Part shown: in pieces, positions 12,861-25,200 of the stretch
Position numbering within the stretch: position 1 is the first letter of the stretch
How the letters are laid out: every line of letters starts with the position of its first letter
Assembly: GCA_028751875.1 (NCBI GenBank)
Contig: CM054141.1
Coordinates: 74,181,646 to 74,245,645, forward strand
Origin: Rapana venosa
Taxonomy: Eukaryota > Mollusca > Gastropoda > Neogastropoda > Muricidae
Length of the DNA: 64,000 nucleotides
Direction of reading: 5' to 3'
The notes under the pieces: generated by a model
Database searches by the model: none
What the model was told of the DNA's origin: nothing
What the model saw: only the letters and a program-made list of their open reading frames with translations
Position numbers and translations under genes: made by a program

Positions 12861-14035
12861 TGACCTTACAACACACAGAGGAGAGAGAGGGGGGAGAGAT
12901 AGTACACTGGGACATGAACCACTCAGACTGTCTAACTAGAGCATATTCAAGCATATCAGAGATGCAATAAACAGAGAGAGACAGCACCGAGGAGAACGAG
13001 AGACAAGATTAGCAAAGGCCACAAAAAAAAAAGAAAGAGAAAAAAGAGGAAAAGATTGCCACAACAGAAGAAGAAACAGACAGTAAGAGGACAGAGACAT
13101 GGAGGTAGTAGTGCAGATTGACCGGCTGGTACTATCTTAATTGTACGAAACTGCGTTTCCCCCTGTCATATATCCTACCCCTTGATTACAAGCTACTCGG
13201 AAACCCCAAGAAAAAATCGGGTTAATGGGGGAAAGGAAAAAAGGGGTGGGTGGGTGGTGGGAGAAGAAAGGGTGTTTGGCCCCCAATAGGGGGGGTGGGT
13301 GGATGGTTGAAAAGTTAATGAGAAAGAAAGGAAAAACCTGGTTTTTGTGCTTACCTCATTGTAGTGTGTGACTATTTCATTAGTGTCTGTTCAACTGGAT
13401 GGCTGAACGCTAGTCTTCGATAACCTGCGATGCAACTACTCGGAAGTCAGCAGAAAAACTAATATCTACTAGGACAACCAACATGACCTAGCTTGCGGAT
13501 CATGTTCCTGTATTCAACAAACGTGCCTACAAAAAATTGGTTATTGGTGTGGTGGTTTGTGGTGTGTGGTGTGTGGTGTGGTGTGTTGTTGTGTGTTAAG
13601 TCGATGTTGGTGGGTTGGTGGTGGTGGTTGTGTTGGTGGGGGTGTTCTATTAAACTAAAGTAAACATACAGCCAAAAAAAGCCCAATAAATAATATTGAA
13701 AAATATAAAGTAATGAAATCCATCAATTCCACAACGAAAGAACAACAACCAACTTATAAGCCAAAACGATAAAAGCCCAAGAGAGAGACAGTAGAACTAG
13801 ATATACAAGAAAGAAAAGTGGTGTGTGTAATATTTTCAAGAATGATATTAATAATTTATATAATTCCTCAAACAATACGCCCGACTCAGCAGTACAATTT
13901 ATAGCACAACACACCCGAGGCAAAAGCTCCATGTATTTACAAGTACACATTAATCTCGTAACATTACACATGTCATGATAAATGAAAATAAACTTAATAA
14001 ACCCATACACTACCCAACAACATAAAAAAAACCAA
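12861..14035. other. Mixed low-complexity sequence, copy 1
   Basis: A short GA-rich patch at 12880-13090, then G/A-rich sequence, then GT-rich runs at 13540-13650 (ggtgtgtggtgtgtgg) and AT-rich sequence to 14035. No gene, RNA or transposon end is recognised. The same sequence is at 29245-30419. Confidence 0.5.
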
Positions 14036-14039
14036 AGGA

Positions 14040-17000
14040 ACTAAAGGAAAAATAGACTGAAAGAATGATGAGAGAGACCTAGAAATAAGAAAGAGAGAGA
14101 GAAGAGTAGAGAAGAGAGAGATGAGAGAAGAAAAAGAAGAGAGAGAGGGAAAAAGAAGAGAGAGAAGGGGGGGGGAGTTTAGAGAAAGAGAGAGAAGTCG
14201 AGAATAGTTAGAGATGAGAGAGTAAGTCCAGAGAGAGAGAAGAGAGAGAGAGAAGAAAGATGAAGAGACTAGTGAGAAACTAGAGAGAGAGTGGGGGCGA
14301 GCGAGCAGCACAAGCAAACCAGCAACAAGAGAGTCCATGAGGAACAGTGCAGTCTGAGTCGATAGTCTGCTACAGTAACGACATCACAGAGATGGACTAC
14401 GCAGATGCGCGCAGTAGTGAACAAAGAGCTGTGAGTGAGTCTGCAGTGCTCAGTAGCCGACGAGCGTAGATACAGGCGGTCGAAGGAGACGGAACAGTAG
14501 AGTGAAAGACAGCATGTAGTGCTAATAGATCAGTAACACTTGAGTAGATGGTTAGACGAGGGAACGGAGACGAGTAGTTGAGCTTCAGGATCTGTAATGA
14601 GCGAGTAACTAGTAGATTAGGTATGTAGGTCAAGAAACACAGTAGTAGACAAGTAGACTAGAGATGAGTAGTGCGAGACATTTAGAGAGCAGAAGAGACG
14701 AAGCACATGAGTTAGAGCAGAGAAAAGTCTGTGGAGGCATGTCGAGAGACTATGTAATAGTGGGAGAAGAAGAGATGCACAGCAAGACAGCAGGTAGTAG
14801 TACGACAAGAGAGACTAGTATGTAGGCTGAGATAGATAGGGCGCGATACCACAGAGAGGAGATGGGGGTGAAAGATGTGTGGAAAAGAACAGAGAAGAGA
14901 GAGAGATAATAGTTGGAGAGTGAGAGGTTGGATGAAGAGAGAGAAGAGAGACGAGATAGTACAGTCTAGTACTGTAGAAGCAGAGAGCGAGATTTCTCCA
15001 CGAGCCAACGTAGTGGGAGGAATGGAGGGTGGGGAGAAGGAGAGAGAAGAGAGGGGGAGGGAAAAGAGAATAGAGAAATGATTGGAGAAAAAGAAGGAAA
15101 GAGAAGGGTGAGAAAGAAAAAAGAAAGATAAGGGGTGGAGAAAGAGTAGAGAGAGAAGGTGGAGAAAGAGAATAAGAGGTGAAAGAAGAAAGAGAAGAGA
15201 GAGAGAGAGAGGGAGAGAAGAGGAGCGGATAGAGATGGAATGGAGAAGAAAGAGAGAGAAGAAGGAGAAGAGAATAGGGTTGGGGAAAAAGGGAGAGAAG
15301 AGTGAGTGATGAGAGTAAGGAGATGTGGAATGAAGGGAGAAGAGAAAGAGAAAGTGGAGACGAGTACATAGAACAGGGTAGAGAAGAGAGAGAGAGAAGG
15401 GAGGAGAAGTGGAAGGAAAAAGGAGTGGAGTGTGAGAAAAGAGAGTGAATGAGGGTGAGAGTGATAGAGAAGAGGTGGAGAAGAAAAGTGAGAAAAGAGA
15501 GAGAAGAGAAGAGGAAGAAAGAGAGAGCGATAGAGATGAAGGTGAAAAAAGAGAAAGCGATGTGTGACGTGAGAGTAAAGAGGAGAGGTGGAAATGGAGA
15601 AGAAGAGAGGATTGAGAGAAGAAGAAGAAAGTGTGGGAGAAGAGGTAGAAAAGAAGTGAAGGGAGGAGAAGAGGAAGGGTAGAGAAAAAGAGAGAAGAAA
15701 GGGAGAGTGTGAGCAATAGGGTGAAAAGAAAGAAGAGTAGGAAAATGCAGAGAGTAGGATAAGGGTGGAGATGAGAATAGAAAGGGAGTGAAAAAGAAGA
15801 GTAGTGCGAGGGTTGGTGTCGGAGGTGACGCGATGCAGTGGAGTGTGGTGATCGCGCGCGGGTAAGGAGAGTATGAAAGTTGAAAGGAGTAGAAGAGAGG
15901 AATTGAGAAAGAAAAAGAGAGAATAAAGGGGTGGACGAAACACAGACAGACGTGGTAATTGGCAGAACGGATAAATACGCAGTGGGAGCCATAACTGAGA
16001 GAGAGGAGGCTGCAACAGAGAGAGAAGCATTAGGTAGAAGACGAAATAGCAGGGTAGTTGAGACAGTCAATAGAGTAGACTCGATTGAGAAAGACAGAGG
16101 CTGAGAGAGCACATATCTGACAGTCGAAGCTCGCAGCGAAGCAGAAACGCGCGAGGATGACAGCGCGCAGGTGCGAAAAGTAAGATAGAGGGGTTGGGAC
16201 ACAACGACATAGTGAGCGAGATACTGGAGATGTGAGTAGAACACGGGTTGAGATAGAAGATACAAAAGAGAGAGGGGAGCTGGAGAAAGCACAGCAGACG
16301 ACAGATAGTGTGAGACTTAAGATCTAGTATTAGCAGGAGTAGATGAGACGAAGAATAAAGAAGAGGTGGCCAGACAGAGCAAGAGGTGAGCGATATGTAG
16401 CAGTACACAAGTAGTAATGCCGCATAAGCAGTAGACGAGGCCGGACGGTGATGTAGAGCGAGACCGCTGGAGGAAGGGATTAGGTGGGAGAAAGAGAAAG
16501 AGGGGATGGAGAAAGAGAGGGGAGGAGAAGAGAAAAGAGGTTTGGGAGAAGAGAAGAGAGAGAAGGTTGGATATTAAAGAAGAATGGGTGATAGAAGAAG
16601 AGGAGATTTTCGGAAAAAGAAGGAGAGAGAAATGAGAAAAAGGAGAGAAAAGGTGGCGGAAGAAGAGATAGAGAGAGAAAGAGAGAGAAGAGAGAGAACT
16701 GAAGAGATACGTAAGGGGTGAATAGGAAGAGGAGAAGAGGATGGGATGAAGAAAGAAGACAAGAGAGAACCAGGGTGAAGAGAAAAGAGATGGTGGAGAA
16801 GAGAGAGACAGGTGGAGTGGAAGAGACGCTGCTCGCGACTCGATGATGTGAAAAAAGAGAGAGCCAAGCACAGAGACAGTGAGCGCGCTGTGAAACATGA
16901 GAGTGGAGCTGAGAGCTGTCAGTGCGCATGAAGATCATACGTAAGAGAGAAGGGGTGGAAGGGAAGAGCCGGAAAGAGAGTGCAACGAGAGAGAAGGGGT

Positions 17001-18360
17001 TTAGAATGGAGAGAGATATAATATCAGACGGATAAAGAGGGTGTTAAACGAGCGTGAGAAGAGGAGGTGGCGAAGCGAAAGAGGTATGGTGGAGAAGAAA
17101 ACAAGAGGTGAGACAGAAGAGAGAAGAGGGGGTGGAGACAAGAGAGAAGAGAGTTTAGGTGGAGCGACAGACAGAGCATTTAATAGAAGGTAGGAGAAAA
17201 GAGACACAACAAGGTGGAAGAAGAGTGAAGAGAGAGTGGAGGAGAGAGAGAGATGGGAGAGAAAAAAGAGAGAGCACAACGAGCAGCAGAGAGGAATTAG
17301 ATAGAAGCAGAGAGTACGTGTGGATTGGCATGAGAGAGCAGTATGCGATACATACCACACACGATGACAGCGCGATGAGCAGTACAGACAGAGCTATGTG
17401 CGAGAACATGGTTTAGTAGATAGCCAGACACAGATGGCGAGACTGTTTACGTGCTCTGCACAGAGAGAAAGAGGTCGTGTGGAGAGCAGTGAGCGGGGGG
17501 AGGAGTGTGAGAGAGGTAAGAGAGTGAATGGGAGAAGAGAGAGAGTGAGTGCTGGAGAGTTGAAGTGAGTGAGAAGAAAGAGAATAGGTGTGAGTGTGAG
17601 CGAAATAGAAGAGAAGAGGGGTGGTGAAGAAGAGAGTTGGGGATGTGGTGAAAGAGAGAGATGTGCGAGAATAGAAGAGAGGAGAGGATGAGTGAGAGTG
17701 AGTAGTGAAGTGGAGCAGAGCGAGTGTGAGCGCGCAGGAGTGTGGTGAAGAGAGATAAGAGGGGTGGGTGAAAAATAACGAGAGATAGAGTGGAAAGAGA
17801 AGAGAGAGGGGTTGGAATATGAAAGAGAAGAGTCCTAACCCTCCTGGAGATTTAAGAAGAGAGATGCGAATGGAGAGAATAGAGAGAGGGTGGAGAAGAT
17901 AGAAGCGAGGAGGTGGAGAAAGAGAGATAGTGTTGGGAGAAGAGAAAGAGAGAAGGGGTTGGAATAATAAGAAAGGGCAGAAGACGGTCAGTAACGAAAG
18001 CCCAAGAAAATTCGCAGTGACTAGTTGTTATGTGCGACAGAAAGTACAGTCTAAGTGAGCGTGGAAAGAAGAGAGAAATAGGGTGGTAGATTTAAAGAAG
18101 AGAGAAAGGTGGTTCGCTGGTAAAAGCGATGCATAATTACTATCAGATATATACATAACAGAGACAAGAAGGAAGTGTGAAGCGAAGTAGAGGGAGTATT
18201 AAATTGGTGGGAAAGAAACAGGAAGAGAAGGTGGTTAACGTGAGAGAAGAGAGTGTGAGAAAGAGAGAAGAGGTGGAGATAGAGACGAAGAGGGTTGGGA
18301 GAAGAGAATAAGGGTGAACAGTGAGATAGAGGTGGAGAAGAAGATGGTGTGAAATAGCGC
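14040..18360. repeat. GA-rich degenerate satellite-like tract, copy 1 right zone
   Basis: About 4.3 kb of purine-rich plus-strand sequence with the same gagaga and ggtggagaa vocabulary as the left zone. Parts near 14340-14830, 16000-16480 and 17330-17480 are less biased. The complement is open for up to 526 codons (14712-16292, minus), but that product is almost only Ser, Leu, Phe, Pro, His and Thr, as (TC)n predicts, and other frames stay open over the same bases. It is not a gene. Confidence 0.7.
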
Positions 18361-18369
18361 GCGTGAGTG

Positions 18370-18378
18370 TGTGTGCGA
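18370..18378. other. 9-bp junction between the two block copies
   Basis: The sequence tgtgtgcga lies between the copies and continues a GT-rich context at the end of copy 1. Copy 2 instead runs into caggggcccc at 34754. The junction is therefore not a simple head-to-tail fusion. Confidence 0.85.
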
Positions 18379-18484
18379 AGACACGATTTGTGACAGATTC
18401 GATGCATACATATCGCGCTTACATACACGGTATATCCAGTGTCTGTCTATGCAAGCGCCCGAGCAGGCGCCGATAAGTATGCTT

Positions 18485-19857
18485 TTTAATTATTCATTAT
18501 TCCTCGATATAAAAGATATAAAAACATTAAAAATAAATTAATTTAAATAAAACACATACACCACAAATTCATTACACGACAGCCAATTCCTAAATGCTCT
18601 GGTTTTTGAATAGCTATCCGAAGTTTGACATTTCCGAATGAAACGGATGTCCCTTCATCCTGAAGCCCTTTACAATGGCAGTGCCGACCACATTACTGTT
18701 TTTTTCCATTTGTTAGAGGGATCGGGAGGAGTCCAATCAAAACCAAACACCTACACTCACAACATACAGCCACCACATACACACACATACCCATGCACGG
18801 CGCGCGGCCCGAAAGAACGATGGGAGAAGAAGACCCAATGACAAGACAATGACGTAATGACAAATTCCTTTTTTTCAATTCGAGTGATAAATGAAATATG
18901 CCAACTCATGGTGCCTTTTTTTTTTACAACGCTAATCCCGACCCTAGATTACAACTTAATTAATAACCAACACTTTCTACAAGTCCCTACACCAGTAAAG
19001 AAAACATGGAAATAAACCCTTTTCTAAAACACGCCCCCCCCCCCCCCACCCAACAACCCCCCCACCCCGAAAGCAAACTAATAAAAGAAAACCCTACAAA
19101 ACACAACCCCCACTACCCCCCCCCACCCACCCCCACCACCGCTCCAGAGAAAAAAAAAACAAAAACCAAAAACAAAAACAAACAAAAGAAAAGAAAAAAC
19201 CAAAACCCCAACCAAAGAAAGAAAATTCATAAAAAAAAGAGAACAAAACAACCAAAACAACAAACAAGAATAAATAACAACCAAAATTAATAATCAGAAA
19301 GATAAAATCAATCAAACAAACATGCGAAAAAGTTAACATAATACTTTGTTTTAACACATAACAATAAATAATGAAAAATAGTCACTCATTAAGAAACCTT
19401 TTTAAGTACAAGGACAAGTTCCCAATAAGATTGAAAATTTATAAAATAAAAAATCTTTTATCAGGATACACCCATATATACTATAAACAAAAAAACATTA
19501 AAAGTAAGAAGGAGACGAGGCGACACCAATAAAAACTTAGAAACAAAACTAAAAGAAGAATCAAACTTTATAAACAGTCAGTATGAGTGAGAATTGAAGT
19601 AAGGTGAAGTGAGTGTGTGGTGTGTGGGTTGCGTGCCCCCGTGTGGGTGTGTACCCGCACTGACGATGTTAATGTTCATTGAAAATTCTGATTTTAATTC
19701 TTGAAGCGTTCATGTGGGTCCTTTTTTTGCTCTTTATGTAATGAAAAAAGGTGTTATAGGGGGGGTTTGCAATTTATATTGTCCAGTTAAGAATAATTTT
19801 GGAGGTTTGTGATTAGAAATGTCCACTTTGAATGGTTTTTTTTTTTTAATTTTTAAT
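18485..19857. other. AT-rich and A/C-rich low-complexity sequence, copy 2
   Basis: Same content as 2101-3473, shifted by 16,384 bp, including the C runs and caaaa strings at about 19024-19284. No gene is supported. Confidence 0.6.
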
Positions 19858-19863
19858 TCATAT

Positions 19864-22234
19864 AGAAATTATGAAAAATAACATTTTTTGTGTGCGAGAG
19901 GCTGAGGAGAAAGGGGGGTTTTTTTGGTAGGAAGAGAATTTAGAGGGGTAAGAGAAGAAAAGATAGATTGGTGGAGAAGAGGAGGGAGAAGAGAGTGGAA
20001 GAAAAAAGAATAAAGGGTAAAAGAAAAGAAGTGAAGTGTTGAGAAGCAGAGAGAAGGGTGGAAAAGAGAGAAGAGAGGGTGGAGAAAAAGAGGACAAAGT
20101 GGATGGAAGAAAGAGAGAAGAGAGGGGGTGGTGATGAAAAAAGAGAGGAATAGGTGGTAGAAGCAGCGGAGCGGGGGTGTTTGAAAAGAGGGAGAAAGAG
20201 AATTGGAAATGGAGGAAGAGAAGAGAGAGGTGGATAAAGATTCAGTGCCTAGGTAGAAGATGAGCAAAAGCAGTATCTAGGATGTATAGAGAAGAGAGAG
20301 GGTTGGAAAAAAGAGAGAAAAGAGGTGGAGAAAGATTAGAAACACAAAGTGAAAACATGAAAACATATATGGTTTTAGTCTTGGACGGGGCGACACACAC
20401 AGTATTAATTTTGTTGATGTTGTGTAACATATTTTAGAGATTTAGAGTGAGAGAGTTTTTTTAAAGAGATAGGGTAAAAAACCAGAGAGTGGGTGAGAGA
20501 GTGAGAGTAGTGAAAGCAGAGAAGAGGATAGTGAAAGAAGAAGACGAGTGCGTGTGTTGTTGAGAGAGAAAAGAGTGCGTGAGAGTGAGAGAGAGTGAGG
20601 TGAGAGCTGAGAAGATGTGGAGAAGAGAAGAGAAAGGGGGCGAGTGAAAAGAAAGGTGCGTGTGAGTGAAAGAGAAGATGGAGTGTGTGAGTGCGCGTCG
20701 AAAACAAGGAGAGTGGGAGAGAGAGAGATGAGAGAGAGAGTTTGAGAAAGAGAGAAGAAGGGATGAGAAGTGAGAGGAAAGGGGGGGTAACAAAAAGAAG
20801 AAAGAAGAGAGAGACAATTGAAAGAAGAAAAGGAGGGTAGAGAGGGGGTGAGACGAAGGAGAGGGGTTTTTGAAAGAAGAGAGAGAAAGGTGGAGAAGAG
20901 AGAAGAGAGGTGTAGTGAAGAAAAGAGGTGGGGAGAAAGAGAGATTGGTAGAGAGAAAAGGTGAGAAAGAGAGATAGGGAAATGGAGAAGAGAAGAGAGA
21001 GAGGGCGGATTAAGAAAGAAAGAGAAGGGTGGAAAAGAAGAGAAGAGAGGTGGAGAAGAGTGAGAGATTGGGGGGAACAACAGAGCGGGTTTGGAAAAGG
21101 AGAGAGAAGAGAGGAGTAATCTAGAAGGAAGACTAGACACGAGGGGGAAAGAGATCACATGAGTTGACAGACAGATAATACGCAATGAGAGTGGTGTGAG
21201 AAGAAAGCAGAGAGATTATAAGTACCGGTACAGAAGCATATAGCAGACGGGGCATCATCCAGCTAAGACTAGTATGTGTATATATCGGAGCAGATACGAG
21301 AGAGGCTGGAGAACTAACTGACGAGCAGAGACATGATTCAGGATGAGTAGTAAACGACGAGTAGAAGACAAGCACACCTAGAGCACGAGTAAGGAGAGCA
21401 GAGCTTAGAGAGAGGTTGGGGAAGAGAAAGAAGAGAGAGGTTGGTGAAGAATGAGAGAAAAAAGAAAGAGAGGCTGGTAAGAGAGAGAGAGGGTGGAGAA
21501 AAAGAGACAGAAAGTTGTCGGTGCAGTGTGAGTGCGCGTGCGAGAGAGGGGGGAGAAGAAGAAGAAAGGGGATGGGAAGAAGAGAGAGAAAGAGTAAGAT
21601 AAGTGAGAGAATATAGGGGATGGAGAAAGAGAGAATAAAATGATAGGGTGGAGAAGAGAGAAAAAGAGAGAAAAAAATGGGGAGAAAAGAGAGGGGGATT
21701 TTGAGAACGAAGAAAAGAGGGGGTAGAGAAGAAGAGATGTAGATGTGGAGAAGAGAAGAAGAGAGGGTTGAGAAGAAGAGATAAAGGGGTGGAGAAAGGA
21801 AGGTGAGAGTTGGAAGAGAGAGAGATTGAGAAGAGAGAGAGAAGGGTGGATAAGAAGAGAGGGGGTGGGAGAAAAGAAGAGGGAGATGTGGTTATGAAGA
21901 GAACAGGAGGAACCAGGGGATGGAGAAAGAGACAAGAGAGAGAGAAGGAGGGAAAAAAAGGAGAAGAGATAGAAGGGTGAGGAAAGAAGGAGAGGAGAGA
22001 AAAAAGAAGATTAAGAGGATTTTTTTTAAGAGAGAGAGAAGAAGGGTGGGAGAAGAGACCCCCCAAGAAAGGCGAGGATCGACGAAGAGAGAGAGAGAGA
22101 GAAAGAGAGAGAAGAGAGGGAGAAGAGAGAGAAGGATGAGAGAAAGAGAGAGAGAGAAGAGAGGATAGAGAGAGAGGATAGAGAACAGATAGCGTAGAGA
22201 TAGAGAAGAAGAGAGAGAGAGAGAATTAGGGTTG
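19864..22234. repeat. GA-rich degenerate tract, copy 2 left zone
   Basis: Identical counterpart of 3480-5850. Its minus-strand open frames are compositional. Confidence 0.7.
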
Positions 22235-25200
22235 AAAGGGACTGCTTCCCAATGTACCTTTGGGAAAAGTTCCCCCACCTTCCCTCTAGTGTCCCCTCGC
22301 CAACTGCATCTTCAATAGGGTGAAGTTGGGGGTGGGTAACAGTTTCACTAGGATCCCTTTGCCCTTCTTTTCCTTTCCTTGTCCAGTGCCTGATCCTCCA
22401 TACCGTGTGGCAATTGGCCTGGATGTTTTATTCCCATCCCCCCTTGGTGTGAGAATTTCCTGGATGTTTCTTGTCAACTTGCCCCATGAGATTCAAATAC
22501 CCCGTCTCCTCCCCCTGCGAAATCGAAGAATGCAGACTCCTTCCCCCCTCCCCCCCTATTGGATAGGTGTCTTGAAGTCCAAAGGAGGGCCTCCTTGGCA
22601 CATGAATTTTCCCCAGGAAAACAAACGTTTTTGGAAAAAGAAACGGGTGATAGCTGTTCAAATCCCTTGTCAACCTCCAAGTCATGAGAAGAACTCCCCC
22701 GATTCTTTCCACCCAGCCGCGTGAGACTGCACTGTGGGAGCTGTCCCCCATACACGCGCGCAGTGGATTAAACTTGAAATCAGTTCCCCCGCGGTCACTG
22801 AAGCTTTATAGTGCCTACAGTCATCAGACTTACCTACAGTGCTCGACTGTACATGCAGCGAGTGCTTATCTCATAGACATCTGACCCGAACTCGACTGAG
22901 TTTAGGGCCTTCTTGTCGAAGTCCATGAAGTTAATGTTGTAAGGCACGACCGAGATAGCTGATGTTGGATATGCCTTTTTTTTGTCCTCTATGAGCATTA
23001 CACTACATTCCTCATGATTTGAAGAATCTGCTCGAATAATCTTTTTCGAACCCATGGTCTGACTGAATCCCTCCTTTATTCCTTTCTGATAGGATTCTCA
23101 TGCCTTTTGGATGTTTCAGCATCCTGAGCTTATTCAAGTCAAATGACGTAACGCAATACCAGTCGCAGCAGCGAGGCTTCTGGAGATGGCTTATCAGCAT
23201 ACTGAAATTGTATTCTTTAAAAAAAATTTTGGCACTCTCAGGTCCTCCCTGACTTAAGTGCGCGTGAGGTGAAACTATGATTTGGATTTGGGTCCACTGT
23301 TTTCGAGGCCCACTCCTATTGTTTGCTGGTCCCATGAAATCCCCCCTGGCAGATGAATTTTGTTTTTAATCCCTTGGAATCATCTCAATGGGCTCCGATC
23401 CGGACTTGATAGTCTCGAATCCTGAATGTTTTCCATAGTCCGTTTCTCTTGTGGCCTCCTTTTCAGCAGAAATCCCTTTTCATGCTTTCCTTTTGCGTGA
23501 CTCGTTCCGCCGAAGCTCAATGTGTGGGCTTTTCATAAGCACCGGATGTCCCCCTGGAAAATCCATCGTGCGTTAAGTTGTTTTGTGAGGTTCTATTCAG
23601 CCCTTCAACCTTGTAGTTTTTGTTAAACAGGTCCCCCCCTCTGCAATATCTTCCACTCCCTTTCAAATGTAAATAGTGGGCCGCTATCCAGTAAGGGACC
23701 CCTGCGGCCCCTCTTTGTCCTTCAATGACGGAAGGTTCTTCTTGGCTGCATGGTGAACTTGTTTATGTAACCCAGATGTCTGTAACGCCTCTTAGTGACA
23801 TGTCCTACTGCCTCCTGTACTTGTCATGGCCTACTTATGCCCATTCCCTTTCAACCTGGAGCATTGTTTTCTGACCACTCAGTCCCATGGCCTCAAGTCC
23901 ATCCTGTCCCTTTACTGATTGACACTGTTAACTGTTCCCTACACTCTATCCAGTGCACTGTTTAATTCGCCTGGCGCTGTATTCTCTTTTCTTTCGCTTC
24001 AATCACATGGCTTAAAGCTCACCCCAACGTTATTGGTCCCGCACAAGTCCTGATATCTGGGGCGCGCGAAACATTTGTGTTTTCTTTTTTTCCTCTCTTA
24101 TCCAAAGTGATACTCCACGCTTCCCTCCCCTGAATGGTCCCTGCTTTGAAGGCCATTGCAGCTTGTATGTTCTGTGATGCCTCTTCATCTGAGGAAAAAT
24201 TCATATACGCACCATAATCTTGCGCCACTATCTCAGGCCTTTAACGAATTTTCCAGCGACTTCAGGGTGGTACCCTATCACGCTTACTTTCATGTTTGAA
24301 ACCGCAAAACGGGAAAGCGCGTTATTCTCGTCTCTCTGAGTGTCATCGCGGTCCCACACTATTTCCACTATCACGATCTGTACCTAAAGTATTATGCATA
24401 GATACAGTACATCCGTGGTCACCTGCCAATAATCAAGTGGCCAGGAGAACTTTCGTTGTCCTGGCATTTTTGATTTTGAAATTGCGTGAGAGCTCGACTT
24501 TAATCGTTTGGGGCCAAGATGTTAAGTCAATCTGGTTTAATGTGTGTCCCCACCTTTTTCCACACCTTGGGGAGCTGACTGTGCTTATCGATCCACCGTT
24601 TATCTATTCCCTTTGAGTCCCTTTTTTTGTGGGGGGTATAAGGTTGTTGTCCACAGTAATATGTGGCTGCTTGCCCGAATTCCCAAAAGTTCCCCCCCTG
24701 AGCCCTCTATCATTAGTTTTTTTTCCGTCCACGCCAAAACGGCCTATAACTGTCCCCCCCCCCCTGGGCCCCCATTTGTCCCATAAGCGTCAGTTCGATT
24801 CTTGGCATTCCCAATCCCCCCCTGGATTCACGAGAAATGTTCCTTCTTTGGAGTTTGTTTTCTGCAATGTGCGGCTCTCCCAAATCTTCCCCGTAGAAAC
24901 CACTCGCATTGCTTCATACAGCGTAGCGTTTATCCGCTCTAGCATAGTTTGGTGCATAAGACCTTGTAAATGATGTCCATTTGTGTGGTTTTGCTGCGAC
25001 CATACCGCAAGGTGATCGTCTGCTTATATTTGGTCACAAGCTGAGACACTGTTATCCCTCATGCTTTTGAGAGATGACGAAGAAACCTACTCCGTTTTGG
25101 TGTTTTTTTTGTGAGAGAGCCTCGCCACTATACCCAATATTTTTTTTGTGAATTTCTTTTCATTAATTTGTTGTTTTTTTTCGTCGCCGAATCCACCCAA

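Larger units (their letters stand above)
1995..18369. repeat. Large duplicated block, copy 1 (16,375 bp)
   Basis: This block recurs at 18379-34753 with a constant offset of 16,384 bp. Every open frame inside it reappears with the same translation and offset, and the points I compared by eye match down to homopolymer length, for example the G runs near 12556-12583 and 28940-28967. Identity therefore appears complete, with no net indel. The left edge is set by sequence diverging before 1995/18379, and the right edge by divergence after 18369/34753. Inside are A/C-rich sequence, two large GA-rich zones and a pyrimidine-rich centre with many homopolymer runs. Confidence 0.93.

Noticed and set aside
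14712..16292. 526-codon open frame on the minus strand (and its copy at 31096-32676)
   Set aside because: The product is almost entirely Ser, Leu, Phe, Pro, His and Thr, as expected from translating (TC)n. Overlapping frames are also open, and there is no domain or codon signature.
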